DNA from: Planctomycetota bacterium
GTDB taxonomy: Bacteria; Planctomycetota; UBA1135
Reading direction: 5' to 3'
Assembly (NCBI GenBank): GCA_026421205.1
Contig: JAPKBM010000003.1
Span: forward strand, 44,904-108,903
Length of the DNA stretch: 64,000 nt
Shown: in pieces, positions 34,838 to 43,796 of the stretch
Position numbering within the stretch: position 1 is the stretch's first letter
Layout: each line of letters opens with the position of its first letter
Position numbers and translations under genes: made by a program
Notes under the pieces: model-generated
What the model saw: the letters and a program-made list of their open reading frames with translations, nothing else
Databases searched by the model: none
Told to the model about the DNA's origin: nothing

Positions 34838-35800
34838 CTATGGAAGTATTGGCGCGTGTACTGCCTGTTGGACACGTTGCTGGAGTCCATGAAGCATCTT
34901 TTGACCGGCTTCAACACGTAGGACACGAAGGACGCGGTCACGAACGGGGTTGAGTTGCGGGACTCCACGGATGTTCAGCCCCTCGAGCCGGATGAGGTAG
35001 GCCCAGCGCAAGGTCAGGACAGGACCCTTTAGGACTGGAAATTGGGGGCGATGGATGCCAAAGCCTTGGAAAACCTGTTGGAGAAATTCCGGTTCCTGTT
35101 TTCCGGGCATGATGGGCTTTAGAATATTGAGACGACCGTGTCGCTCTTTGGTCGCAGGGTCTTTTGCGTATTGAAGATAGGCTTTTTCCCAGGTGAGTTT
35201 TTGGCTGGTGATTGCTTGGGCGGCTTTGTCGAGTCTGCTGTAAATCTCTTTTCTTTGTTTGTGTGACATTGCATGACCCGTTTTAAAATCAAAGAGAGGG
35301 ATGCGAATGATGGATGCCTGCATCTCACCAAAGAACTCGGGTACGGAGTTTCGCAGACGTTGGTTGAGCTCACCAATGGTGATTTCATTCGTTTGCTGGC
35401 TCAGGAGCCGAGCCTGCACTTCAACCGCAATGCCGTGCCGCGCAAGAATAGATTTTTCTGATGTGGACCCACTCCGCGTGGAATCCCAGGCAAGAGCTTC
35501 TTGATTGAGGGCGTCGGTGGAAACAGGGGGGATTCCCGCATCATCCAAAAGTTTAAGGTTGGCAAAGGCGCGAACCTGGCTAAGGAAAAGCGGTGAAGCC
35601 AAGTATTGTTGGCGGTAACTGGGGTCGCTTTCAATGGGAGTAAACAAAGAGGGGTTATGCCGCGATACTTGATTCAGAACGGTCCGTGCGGTGTATTCTT
35701 TTTCCCCTTGGGTGAGGACTAAAATATTGAGTGGATCCTCTTCTTTTTGGGAAGTTTGGAGGAGGGGGGCAATGAGGAGAGTAAGGAAAAAGGAAACCAT
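34838..35800 (-). CDS. Exported PpiC/SurA-like protein
   Basis: 320 residues with a signal peptide (about 1-15). The first half is helical (ARTVLNQVSRHNP, FANLKLLDDAGIP, ILARHGIAVEVQARLLSQQ), as in SurA-type chaperones. The second half (about 145-280) has the strand-helix order of a parvulin domain: ASIIRIPLFDF, RLDKAAQAITSQ, WEKAYLQYAKDP, RHGRLNILKP. Key parvulin residues are not clear, so chaperone rather than isomerase activity is possible. It heads a two-gene operon with the arginine-deiminase-fold gene. A less typical box, TAGCGC at 35810-35815, stands 9 nt before the ATG. Confidence 0.6.
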   Translation of the reverse strand: MVSFFLTLLIAPLLQTSQKEEDPLNILVLTQGEKEYTARTVLNQVSRHNPSLFTPIESDPSYRQQYLASPLFLSQVRAFANLKLLDDAGIPPVSTDALNQEALAWDSTRSGSTSEKSILARHGIAVEVQARLLSQQTNEITIGELNQRLRNSVPEFFGEMQASIIRIPLFDFKTGHAMSHKQRKEIYSRLDKAAQAITSQKLTWEKAYLQYAKDPATKERHGRLNILKPIMPGKQEPEFLQQVFQGFGIHRPQFPVLKGPVLTLRWAYLIRLEGLNIRGVPQLNPVRDRVLRVLRVEAGQKMLHGLQQRVQQAVHAPILP

Positions 35801-35818
35801 GGTTTGGATGCGCTATCG

Positions 35819-35824
35819 TACTCT
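35819..35824 (+). promoter_or_regulatory. -10 box (TACTCT), galactokinase gene
   Basis: TACTCT ends 7 nt before the ATG at 35832. Confidence 0.45.
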
Positions 35825-35831
35825 CGCCAAA

Positions 35832-37013
35832 ATGACGGTGACCATGCAACTTGCAGAAGAGGCTGTGGCCCTTTCGGGAGATTGGACCACGGCGGAGACG
35901 CGCGTGTTTTTTGCGCCGGGGCGAGCCAATCTATTAGGTGCACATATGGATTACAACGGTGGGTGGGTTATGCCCGTGGCGTTGTCGCGCGGAACCTGTG
36001 CGGCTATTACACCGACGAAGTCAGGGTTGTTGCGGTTGCGTTCCGCTCAATTCCCGGAAGAATTTATTTCTGTTCCCCTGAAGGATTTGCGGCCTGGTCG
36101 AACCCAAGGCTGGTCTGCTTATGCAGAGGGTGCCATTCATGTGGCCATGCAGGCCTGGGGGGGATTAAGCGGGTTAGACGTTGCGCTTGCAGCTGACTTA
36201 CCGATGGCAAAGGGTCTTTCTTCCTCTGCCAGCGTAGAGTCCGTGATGGTCTTTGCTCTTTCTCATCTTCTCGATGTAAATCCTTCGGTCGATGAAATGA
36301 TTCGTTTGGCGCATGCGGCGGAGACGGAATATGTTGGTGTTCGATGCGGGATATTGGACCAGACGGCAATTTTTTTGGCAAAAGAAAATTTTGTATTGCG
36401 TTTTGACTGCACAGAATTAACGCGAGAATATTTCCCGATGGATGCCACTAAAGTTTTGGTTGCTGTTATGGACACGGGGGTTGCAAGGGAACTTGCCAGT
36501 TCCGCATTTAATGCCCGCGTCGCGGAATGCACGAAAGCCTTGGCCTTAGTGCAGGAACGGGTTCCAGGAATTTTTTGTTTACGTGATGTAAAGCGTGCTG
36601 ATTTGAAGGCGCACGCCGACGTCCTCCCTCCTGTTTTGAAAAGGCGGGTTCAGCATGTTGTCGGTGAAGTAGAGCGAACTGAGTTCGGGGCTCGGGCGCT
36701 CGGGCGCGGGGATCTTGCAGGATTCGGTGCTTCCATGACGGCGGCTCATGATTCCTTACGGGATTTATTTGAAGTGTCCACCCCAGAGTTGAATGCCATG
36801 GTTGAGGCTGCGGTGGCTTCACCAGGGTGTTATGGCGCTCGATTGACGGGGGCAGGTTTCGGCGGCTGTGTGGTGGCTCTGGTGAACCCGAAAGATGCCT
36901 CTGGTTTTGAGTCTAGTGTTTGCGAAGCCTATGAATCGAATACTGGACGAAGCACAAAAGTGCAATGGTTTCAGCCAAGCGGTGGGCCGGTAGAGTGTTT
37001 TATGAATCCGTAA
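35832..37013 (+). CDS. galK: Galactokinase (GHMP kinase)
   Basis: 393 residues from the ATG at 35832, chosen because a TACTCT box lies 7 nt before it and the conserved region starts soon after; a second in-frame ATG is 12 nt on. Signatures: FFAPGRANLLGAHMDYNGG (galactokinase signature, with AH for the usual EH), ADLPMAKGLSSSASVE (GHMP ATP motif), VRCGILDQ (catalytic Asp) and TGAGFGGCVVALV (third motif). It phosphorylates galactose or a related sugar; the Glu-to-Ala change in the first signature leaves room for a different sugar. No other Leloir genes are near. The end overlaps the convergent gene by 14 nt. Confidence 0.85.
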   Translation: MTVTMQLAEEAVALSGDWTTAETRVFFAPGRANLLGAHMDYNGGWVMPVALSRGTCAAITPTKSGLLRLRSAQFPEEFISVPLKDLRPGRTQGWSAYAEGAIHVAMQAWGGLSGLDVALAADLPMAKGLSSSASVESVMVFALSHLLDVNPSVDEMIRLAHAAETEYVGVRCGILDQTAIFLAKENFVLRFDCTELTREYFPMDATKVLVAVMDTGVARELASSAFNARVAECTKALALVQERVPGIFCLRDVKRADLKAHADVLPPVLKRRVQHVVGEVERTEFGARALGRGDLAGFGASMTAAHDSLRDLFEVSTPELNAMVEAAVASPGCYGARLTGAGFGGCVVALVNPKDASGFESSVCEAYESNTGRSTKVQWFQPSGGPVECFMNP

Positions 37014-38058
37014 CCGGCAATAAAAACTCAAATGCAAAGGCCGTTTCTCCATCCTTTGGAAGAGAGACCCAGAGAGGCCCTTGAATGCGCAAGCCACTGC
37101 GTTTCGCGGTTTCTTTAAGTCGTTCAAGCGCTTCCTTGGGGGAGATTTTTTGAAATGTGGTCCAGGACAGATGTAAAATATCTTTCGTGGACCCATAGGT
37201 AGAAATTCCAGGTGGAAGCTCCTCGTTTTTCATATTTGGAACCCATACAATTATTTTTTCACCTATTTTTTTATAAAGAAGCCATCTCTCTCCAGGAGGA
37301 GTCGGAATAGGAAGTGCGTCCCAATCTGACTGAAGTGTGTAACGAGTAGGTTGCATCACAAGGCCAATGCGGTCAATCGTTTCTTCCGTCGGCCCCTTTT
37401 TTTGCCGGCGGAGAACACGGCGCATGGGTGCATTGCTTGATGGTGGTCGGAAGCCTTGTTCCAGAAAAAGAACGTGCGGTTCTAGCAAAAGGAAATCTTC
37501 TTGGACGGTTTTCTTCGGCGAACTCCACTTCCAAGAAAATGGATAAAGCTCTCCATCTCCTTTCTTCTTCCAGTCGGATAATTGAAGATTTCCATTGGGC
37601 CATCGGAGATTGCTTGGAAGCCCATTTTCACCAAGTATCACCGTCAACTTCATTTTCCCTGGGTACGTCAGTGGTTTATGGGGATCAAGAGCCCAACCCC
37701 ATGGGTAGCGAAGGAGAATCCAACGTATTTCATTTTTTATCCATTCTTCTTGAGGCAGTTCTTCCAGTTGGAGTTTTGTTCCCTGGGGTGTTTTGACCCA
37801 GGATTTTTTGGATGCGTGAAGGAGAGTGGTTTCTTTGCCAAGAGGTGTCCCGACAGATTTCCGAAGGAGGTCGGGTCCACCGATGGCTAGCTGAAGAGAC
37901 TGAACGACGGACTTTTCTTTTTTCAGGAAAGTTGTTTGTGTACCTTGGAAAAGATAGTGCTGCGAGGGGGACTTCGGTGGATTGACCGCAAAGCCCCGAT
38001 CACTGCAAGCTTGTTGATACGGGGTAAGTGCCTGAAAAAGGAGAAGGGCGAGGAGCAT
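37000..38058 (-). CDS. Exported protein of unknown function
   Basis: 352 residues from the ATG at 38058, chosen because it gives an N-terminal signal (LLALLLFQAL, about 2-12) and follows the upstream stop by 4 nt. The body is rich in Trp, Lys and Pro with no recognised motif. The last 90 residues (ISTYGSTKDILHLSWTTFQK, AKRSGLRIQGPLWVS, AFEFLLPV) resemble a GyrI-like effector-binding half, a weak similarity. Second gene after the HEAT-repeat lipoprotein. Function unknown. Confidence 0.55.
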   Translation of the reverse strand: MLLALLLFQALTPYQQACSDRGFAVNPPKSPSQHYLFQGTQTTFLKKEKSVVQSLQLAIGGPDLLRKSVGTPLGKETTLLHASKKSWVKTPQGTKLQLEELPQEEWIKNEIRWILLRYPWGWALDPHKPLTYPGKMKLTVILGENGLPSNLRWPNGNLQLSDWKKKGDGELYPFSWKWSSPKKTVQEDFLLLEPHVLFLEQGFRPPSSNAPMRRVLRRQKKGPTEETIDRIGLVMQPTRYTLQSDWDALPIPTPPGERWLLYKKIGEKIIVWVPNMKNEELPPGISTYGSTKDILHLSWTTFQKISPKEALERLKETAKRSGLRIQGPLWVSLPKDGETAFAFEFLLPVTDS

Positions 38059-38062
38059 GAAA

Positions 38063-38974
38063 TTATGGGAATGCTTTTTGCCATACTTGAGGGTTTCCTC
38101 CCAAGTCTTTTCCGTGCATCTTTGCCAAGGAAGCTCGTGCTGTGCCAGCGGTGACCTTGTCAGGATCTTGGAGTGCAGAAATAAGCACAGGAGCGGAAGA
38201 TGGATGGCGGATGGCGCCAAGAGCGTAGGCGGCGGCGGTGCGGACTTTTGCGTTCGAATCTGCAGTCAGAAGATTGGCAAGACGCGGGAGAGACTGGACA
38301 GCTTGAATCTGACCAAGGCCAGATGCGGCTTGAGCTCGGATATAGGGCTCAGGCCGATTTAGAAAATGAAGCAGGATGGCTTCAAGATCTCCGTGAGGGT
38401 CACTGCGGCGTGCCTCAGCAATCCGTGAAACTGCAAAGGCGCCATGATGAAGGATTTGGGGTGGCAAATCATGACTAGTAAGGAGGCCGCGTAGTGCTTC
38501 GGTTGGCGTATTGGGGTGGGCAAATGCACCAAGGCCGAATAACGTGTTTGCAACGACTTGTTCTTCGAGTGACATGATATTGTTCAACATGACCGGAAGG
38601 ACCGTGACATCTTTTGCGAAGCCCAAAGACGCTGAAGAAACGGCTCGAAAGCGAACTTCGCCATTAAGAGCAAGAGACTCTAAGGAGGCGCGGTTTTTAT
38701 ATAGCAAGGTGGCAAATGCGCCTTCCAAGCTGATGAGCATTTCTTCATTTACTGCAGTCTTTGGAAGAGCCATGAGCCTTTTCCATGATCGAATGTGCTT
38801 TTCACACTCTAGCACCAGTGCTGCCGGTTCCAGTTCAGGTATATTCAAAGGCGCAGGCGGCTCGACTTCGGAGGAAATTGATGCCGGGGGTATTGCTTCT
38901 TCTGGCAACATTCCGCAAGCGGAAAGAAGAATAATCGGCAAAAACAGGGTGGGCTTCGGCTGCATGCTTGACAT
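38063..38974 (-). CDS. Lipoprotein with HEAT repeats
   Basis: 303 residues from the ATG at 38974. The signal ends in LLSAC, a good lipobox, so it is probably a lipoprotein. The mature part is helical with HEAT-type repeats, clearest in the last 120 residues (YIRAQAASGLGQIQAVQSLP, VRTAAAYALGAI, PVLISALQDPD). Such repeats bind partner proteins. It is divergent from leucine dehydrogenase and followed by the exported protein at 37000-38058. Role unknown. Confidence 0.75.
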   Translation of the reverse strand: MSSMQPKPTLFLPIILLSACGMLPEEAIPPASISSEVEPPAPLNIPELEPAALVLECEKHIRSWKRLMALPKTAVNEEMLISLEGAFATLLYKNRASLESLALNGEVRFRAVSSASLGFAKDVTVLPVMLNNIMSLEEQVVANTLFGLGAFAHPNTPTEALRGLLTSHDLPPQILHHGAFAVSRIAEARRSDPHGDLEAILLHFLNRPEPYIRAQAASGLGQIQAVQSLPRLANLLTADSNAKVRTAAAYALGAIRHPSSAPVLISALQDPDKVTAGTARASLAKMHGKDLGGNPQVWQKAFP

Positions 38975-38981
38975 GTAGGGT

Positions 38982-38987
38982 AGAATA
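38982..38987 (-). promoter_or_regulatory. -10 box (TATTCT) of the HEAT-lipoprotein operon
   Basis: TATTCT ends 7 nt before the ATG at 38974 and favours that start over the in-frame ATG at 38965. Confidence 0.5.
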
Positions 38988-39029
38988 TAAACAAGCCAGT
39001 ACCTCTCTGGTGACCTCTTCTCTTTTCTC

Positions 39030-40094
39030 ATGGAACTTCTTGAATGGATGACCCGCCTGGGTCACGACCGCGTGGTTGCTGTCCAGGACGAGCCTTCTGG
39101 CTTGCGTGCTTGGATTGCTATCCATCAACCACGTTTTGGGCGGACATATGGTGGCGTTCGTGTTTGGCATTATCGCCATGAAAGTGAGGCTGTAATCGAT
39201 GCGCTTCGCCTTTCTCACGCCATGACGCAGAAGTGCGTATTAGCGGGCATTCCTGGTGGAGGGGCAAAAACAGTTGTTCTTGCGGATCATATTTTGAATC
39301 GCCCGGCCGCGATGAAAGCTCTAGGAAAGCATATTGATGCATTGCATGGGGTTTATCGTGCAGGGCCTGACGTCGGATTCACCGCAGAGGATCAGCAGAT
39401 TCTTTCGGAAACCACACAATGGCTGGCGCGCTTTGGAGATGGTCAACTTCGGCCCGCCGGAGAGGCTACGGCTGAAGGTGCGGAGTGGGCAATTCGTGCG
39501 GCCTTACAACATGAGGGCCTGGGTGATTTGGCCGACGTTTCTGTGGCTATTCAAGGGCTCGGTCATGTGGGTCGCCCATTGGCGGAACGTTTACTCAAAG
39601 CAGGTGTCAGAGTTTATGCTTCTGATTTACATGAAGAGCAGTTGAAGTGGGCCGAAGATGCTGGCATTACGGTTGTTGAGCCCTCTGCCATTCTTTCTAC
39701 CGACGCCGATGTATTGGTGCCTGCCGCACTGGGCGGCGTATTACATGATTTGAGTATTCCTAAGCTACGTTGTCAAATCGTAGCGCCTGTAGCAAATAAC
39801 ACCTTGGCCCATGAAGACCATGCCGAACAGTTGTCCGAAAAGGGCATTCTTTATGTGCCTGATTTTGTCATGAACTCCGGCGCCTTGATTGAGGGCGCGG
39901 GCTTTGATGCAAAGAAACAACTCAATTGGAGCCAGGAGCTTCGTCATATCGGAGAAACAACGACGCAAGTGTTAGATTTATCTAGAAGGAATCAAATCAC
40001 AACATTGCAGGCTGCGCAGGATATCGCGGAAGATTTATTGGCAAAAGAATTTGCAGGAAATCAGACAGAATCTTCCGAAAAGCTTCCGTCTTAA
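39030..40094 (+). CDS. Leucine (Glu/Leu/Phe/Val) dehydrogenase
   Basis: A 354-residue NAD-dependent amino-acid dehydrogenase that oxidatively deaminates branched-chain amino acids to 2-oxo acids. Signatures: TYGGVRVWHY, ALRLSHAMTQKCVLAGIPGGGAKTVV (catalytic Lys in the glycine-rich loop), YRAGPDVGFTAED, the Rossmann motif VAIQGLGHVGRPLAERL and APVANNTLAHEDHA. Length fits leucine dehydrogenase rather than the longer glutamate enzyme. Its product, 2-oxoisocaproate, feeds branched acyl-CoA metabolism, which may connect with icmF. Unlike most heads here, no TANNNT box is close before the ATG; a TAGAAT at 38981-38986 would give a leader of about 37 nt. The stop overlaps the iscX stop. Confidence 0.88.
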   Translation: MELLEWMTRLGHDRVVAVQDEPSGLRAWIAIHQPRFGRTYGGVRVWHYRHESEAVIDALRLSHAMTQKCVLAGIPGGGAKTVVLADHILNRPAAMKALGKHIDALHGVYRAGPDVGFTAEDQQILSETTQWLARFGDGQLRPAGEATAEGAEWAIRAALQHEGLGDLADVSVAIQGLGHVGRPLAERLLKAGVRVYASDLHEEQLKWAEDAGITVVEPSAILSTDADVLVPAALGGVLHDLSIPKLRCQIVAPVANNTLAHEDHAEQLSEKGILYVPDFVMNSGALIEGAGFDAKKQLNWSQELRHIGETTTQVLDLSRRNQITTLQAAQDIAEDLLAKEFAGNQTESSEKLPS

Positions 40095-40294
40095 TCTTCG
40101 TCTTGGAATTCTTCCAACCAAGCCATTTGAATGGCTTCAAGCACACGCTCATTGCAGTGCTCCACGGTATCTTCAAATCCATCTAAGGCCATCACTTTGT
40201 CGCGGAGGTCAGTGAACCGCAATGTCATTGGATCAAGGCTTGGCTTTTGGTCAAAAAGAGTTTCGGCAATAACTTGGACATCAACCCACTTCAT
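40091..40294 (-). CDS. iscX: IscX, Fe-S assembly modulator
   Basis: A 67-residue acidic protein with the IscX pattern: [51 protein letters not shown]. IscX binds IscS and modulates cluster assembly. It is the last gene of the isc operon, overlapping fdx by ATGA, and its stop overlaps the stop of the convergent leucine dehydrogenase gene. Length is normal. Confidence 0.93.
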   Translation of the reverse strand: MKWVDVQVIAETLFDQKPSLDPMTLRFTDLRDKVMALDGFEDTVEHCNERVLEAIQMAWLEEFQDED

Positions 40295-40653
40295 TCTGCA
40301 TCCTCTTTGACTCGATTTCGGTTCCAGGATGGAACCTCAACGACTAAATGCGTACTACCATCTGGAACGGCTTGACACGCAAGGCGGCTATAGAGGCTGA
40401 CTCCAGGGGCAAGATCCAACATGTCTTCTTCTCTTTCTGTCGGCTCACTTAAAGATTCAAAGCCTTCCTTGACAATGACGTGGCAAGTACTGCAGGCGCA
40501 AACACCCCCACAGGCATGATCCAGGTCAAGGTGATTCGTTAATGCTAAACCTAAGAGGCTCCCAGGGACGCCATCGCGGCAATCTGGGGGGGTCGCCGTA
40601 TCTGCCGACACTTTGACGTCCATGGGAAGGAATTGAATGTTGTATTGGTTCAT
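40291..40653 (-). CDS. fdx: Isc-type 2Fe-2S ferredoxin
   Basis: 120 residues. Cluster cysteines are in [16 protein letters not shown] (C-x5-C-x2-C) and a fourth in [18 protein letters not shown] is also typical of the Isc ferredoxin. It supplies electrons during cluster assembly on IscU. It overlaps hscA and iscX by ATGA on both sides. Confidence 0.95.
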   Translation of the reverse strand: MNQYNIQFLPMDVKVSADTATPPDCRDGVPGSLLGLALTNHLDLDHACGGVCACSTCHVIVKEGFESLSEPTEREEDMLDLAPGVSLYSRLACQAVPDGSTHLVVEVPSWNRNRVKEDAE

Positions 40654-42533
40654 TCTTTGGAAAACTCCGTGAGATTCTGACCTTGCACGGCATGTACCGC
40701 CACTTGATTCATGAGAATCTCTGCTAAGGGATAGGACGCATCTTCAAGCTCATCAAGAATTCCCTTTAATAAATCTGGTGAGGTCACAGAGTCCGAGGTG
40801 GTTGCTTCTTCACGGGCGTCTTCGAGACGTTCTCTTTGCACTTCCGAAAGTTGACTGAATAGAGAATTGCTTTTCTCCACGGAGCGGAAAACGGTGTCGA
40901 GCTGCGTGCGGACGTCGGCCAGTCGGCGTTGCGTCAAGTCTTCTTCGGCGTGATCCCACGCATCTTGAAGCATGGATTCCACCTCTTTGTCCGTTAAGCC
41001 ATGCTTTGGTTCAATGGCGATTTCAGTTTCTACGCCGGAGCGCTGCTCTTTAGCTTGTACACGCAAAAGTCCATCGGCGTCTAAGGTGAATTGAACGGTT
41101 GCCTGAGGGAGTCCTGCCGGCATGGGAGGAATCCCGCTTAAAGTAAAGTTCCCGAGGCTTCGGTTGTCCGACGCCATTTCTCTTTCCCCTTGAATGATGT
41201 TGAGGGAAATTGCGGATTGCCCGTCTACGTAGGTGGTAAATGTCTCCTTTGCCTGGGATGGAATAGCCGTGTTTCGAGGGATTAATTTTGAAACGGTTCC
41301 GCCCATGGTTTCAATGCCAAGTGAAAGAGGGGTGACATCAAGCAAGAGAAGGTTGTTGGCCTTTCCACCGAGTATGCCAGCCTGCACTGCGGCCCCCAAG
41401 GCAACCACCTTCTCTGGGTCTAACTCATCATGACAAGTCGTTTGGAAGAATTGAGAAACGGCGGCCTTGACCAGTGGAACGCGAGTGGATCCTCCGACAA
41501 GAACCACTTCATCCACATCCTCAATGTTGAGCTCTGCATCTTGAAGAACTTGTGCGCAGGCGTCGAGGGCTCGCTGCACGTAAGGCGTAATTCCTTTTTG
41601 GAAGGTCCTCCAGTCGATTTCTTGCTTCCATGCAACCCCTGCTTGGGGGTCATGGTATTTCAAAGTTCCGGTTTCCGATGTGGAGAGTTGTTTTTTGCAA
41701 TCTTCCGCTGCTCGGCGGAGCGTGGCTCGGCCAGCAGGGCTTCGGAGCACGTCGACACCGGTTTTTTTCTGAATTTTTTCAGCTGCAAGATTCATGAGGA
41801 ATCGGTCGAAGTCATCGCCGCCTAGCCGCGTGTCTCCGGCTGTTGCTAGCACACGAAACACCCCCTTTTCGAGTTTGAGCAAGGAGACATCTAGAGTTCC
41901 ACCACCGAGGTCAAAAATGATGACTCGCTGAGCTTCCTTTTTTTCGAAGCCGTAGGCCAATGCGGCGGCTGTAGGTTCACTTAGCATGCGTACCACATCA
42001 AGCCCTGCAAAACGTGCCGCATCTCTAGTCGCCTGTCGCTGTGCGTCATCGAAATAGGCTGGCACGGTAATAACGGCACGCGTGAGGTCTTCCCGTTTTA
42101 TTTTAAGAGCTTGGGCGGCACGAGAGCGAGCAGCGGCCAAAATATAACCAGACACTTCCGATGGGTTTACTTGACGATATCCAAGGTCAATGCATGCCAA
42201 GCTTCGGTCGGGCGCGTTGACGAGGTCATAGGGGAGTGAAGCCTGCTCTTCCTTTAAGTCCGCAATACCTTTTCCGATGAGTCTTTTGGCGGAATGAATT
42301 GTACGCTTTGGATCAAAACGTGCACGGTCTAATGCAGATTGCCCAACCAGTGGAAGTTCATCTTTTGGGAAGCTGACGACGGAAGGAAGAAGTTCTTCTC
42401 CATTTGCATCAGCAAGAATTCGGGCACCACTCGCGTCGAAAACGGCTACCAGGGTATTGGTAGTTCCTAAGTCAATGCCAAGGATGGGTCCTTGGGGGGT
42501 GTCTTGGCCAAAGATCGGAAGCTCCGTCATCAT
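40650..42533 (-). CDS. hscA: HscA, Hsp70-type chaperone for Fe-S assembly
   Basis: 627 residues. The nucleotide-binding domain has [54 protein letters not shown] and [13 protein letters not shown]. The substrate-binding domain follows from about residue 385 ([14 protein letters not shown]). HscA works with HscB to release clusters from IscU, recognising LPPVK, which is present in the IscU of this operon. The start is one of two adjacent ATGs directly after the hscB stop. Confidence 0.96.
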   Translation of the reverse strand: MMTELPIFGQDTPQGPILGIDLGTTNTLVAVFDASGARILADANGEELLPSVVSFPKDELPLVGQSALDRARFDPKRTIHSAKRLIGKGIADLKEEQASLPYDLVNAPDRSLACIDLGYRQVNPSEVSGYILAAARSRAAQALKIKREDLTRAVITVPAYFDDAQRQATRDAARFAGLDVVRMLSEPTAAALAYGFEKKEAQRVIIFDLGGGTLDVSLLKLEKGVFRVLATAGDTRLGGDDFDRFLMNLAAEKIQKKTGVDVLRSPAGRATLRRAAEDCKKQLSTSETGTLKYHDPQAGVAWKQEIDWRTFQKGITPYVQRALDACAQVLQDAELNIEDVDEVVLVGGSTRVPLVKAAVSQFFQTTCHDELDPEKVVALGAAVQAGILGGKANNLLLLDVTPLSLGIETMGGTVSKLIPRNTAIPSQAKETFTTYVDGQSAISLNIIQGEREMASDNRSLGNFTLSGIPPMPAGLPQATVQFTLDADGLLRVQAKEQRSGVETEIAIEPKHGLTDKEVESMLQDAWDHAEEDLTQRRLADVRTQLDTVFRSVEKSNSLFSQLSEVQRERLEDAREEATTSDSVTSPDLLKGILDELEDASYPLAEILMNQVAVHAVQGQNLTEFSKE

Positions 42534-43097
42534 CTAAGAACCGAGTAATATATTTAGGTTGAGTCCTTCACGAGTTCTTCTTAAGTATTGCACTCGATTG
42601 AGTTGGCCACGGACGGTGGAAAGTGTGTCCGCCACGAGATCTTCCTGTAGAGATTCAAACGTCGGCTTGAGTTCTTCCAAGGCCTGAACCTCTAAAGTAA
42701 GAAGCCGAGTTCGGAATCGCGAGAGAGTCTCTGGGTTTTTTGCGGCCGATTCAGCCTCTTCTTTTAGCTCCATCATTTCCATTAAGAATCCCTGGGAAGC
42801 ACTCTTGTCCGTGCCTGTTGGAAGTGGAGCGCCAAAAAGAGTGAGCAGGGCTTCGGCGCGTAACAGCGGGTCTTTCAAGATGCCAAAAGCCCGATTGATT
42901 TGCGCCATGTTCTTTTCAGCCTGTTTCTGTTCTTGTGCCGTGCCTTGAACCCAACGATCTGGGTGCCAGCGGAGACTGGCTTCTATCAATGCGTCGTCCA
43001 ATGCGGTTTCGTTGATAGCGAAATTCCGCGTGATGCCGATACACTGAAAAGGATCAAACGGAGAAGGATTCTCCACAGCCGCAGGTGCTCGTTGCAT
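42534..43097 (-). CDS. hscB: HscB, J-domain co-chaperone
   Basis: About 187 residues from the ATG at 43097; an in-frame ATG at 43136 would add 13 residues and a longer overlap with iscA. The J domain (about 12-80) has the HPD motif in LRWHPDRW and INRAFGILKDPLLRAEALLTL. The C-terminal three-helix domain (about 95-180) binds IscU. It has no N-terminal zinc-finger cysteines. It overlaps iscA by 44 nt with the chosen start. Abuts hscA. Confidence 0.88.
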   Translation of the reverse strand: MQRAPAAVENPSPFDPFQCIGITRNFAINETALDDALIEASLRWHPDRWVQGTAQEQKQAEKNMAQINRAFGILKDPLLRAEALLTLFGAPLPTGTDKSASQGFLMEMMELKEEAESAAKNPETLSRFRTRLLTLEVQALEELKPTFESLQEDLVADTLSTVRGQLNRVQYLRRTREGLNLNILLGS

Positions 43098-43413
43098 TTG
43101 GGTTGATAAATTGAAATCCACGTCCTTGGAGTCCATCGGTGTAATCTAACTTTGTACCGTTGAGATAAAGCATGGACTTTGGGTCACAAAATAAGCGTAC
43201 GCCGGATTCTTCAAGGATGACATCTCCTGAGGCAGGCTTGTGGTCAAAATTGAGAGAGTAACTAAATCCGGAACAGCCGCCACCCTTGACGCCGACACGC
43301 ACACCGGCGGTATCCGGCAACTGATTCTCTTTCAGCAAGCGTTGAATTTCATTCGCTGCGGTTAGTGTGATGACAATGTTTGCCTGGGTGTCTGTGGCTA
43401 GAACTTCACTCAT
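43054..43413 (-). CDS. iscA: IscA, A-type Fe-S carrier
   Basis: 119 residues from the ATG at 43413, which overlaps the iscU stop (ATGA). The three conserved cysteines are present, one in KGGGCSGFSY and two in STCGCGESF at the C-terminus. The family segment ITLTAANEIQRLL is clear. It carries clusters from IscU to apoproteins. Confidence 0.93.
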   Translation of the reverse strand: MSEVLATDTQANIVITLTAANEIQRLLKENQLPDTAGVRVGVKGGGCSGFSYSLNFDHKPASGDVILEESGVRLFCDPKSMLYLNGTKLDYTDGLQGRGFQFINPNATSTCGCGESFSV

Positions 43414-43790
43414 GATTTTTGTTTGGTCTGGTAATCCGCAATGGCTTGTTTGATGGCATCTTCTGCTAAAACAGAGCAATGAATCTTAACTGGCGGCAAC
43501 TCAAGTTCTTCAACGATGTCAGTATTTCGGATTTCCGAAGCACTGGTCACGGTGCGCCCTTTGAGCCATTCTGTGGCTAAGCTAGAGGAGGCAATGGCAG
43601 ATCCACATCCAAAAGTTTTGAACTTTGCGTCAGTGATGACTCCATCTTCTACTTGGATTTGAAGTTTCATGACGTCGCCACATTCAGGTGCGCCAACAAC
43701 GCCTGTTCCAACGTCGGCGGCGTCTTTGTCCATGGAACCAACATTTCTTGGGTTTTCGTAATGATCGATGACTTTATTGCTGTATCCCAT
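43410..43790 (-). CDS. iscU: IscU, Fe-S cluster scaffold
   Basis: 126 residues beginning MGYSNKVIDHYENPRNVGS. The three cluster cysteines lie in APECGDVMKLQ, TFGCGSAIASSS and KIHCSVLAEDA, and the LPPVK chaperone-recognition motif precedes the third. Length and sequence are those of IscU rather than SufU. It lies 6 nt after iscS. Confidence 0.96.
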   Translation of the reverse strand: MGYSNKVIDHYENPRNVGSMDKDAADVGTGVVGAPECGDVMKLQIQVEDGVITDAKFKTFGCGSAIASSSLATEWLKGRTVTSASEIRNTDIVEELELPPVKIHCSVLAEDAIKQAIADYQTKQKS

Positions 43791-43796
43791 AATTTT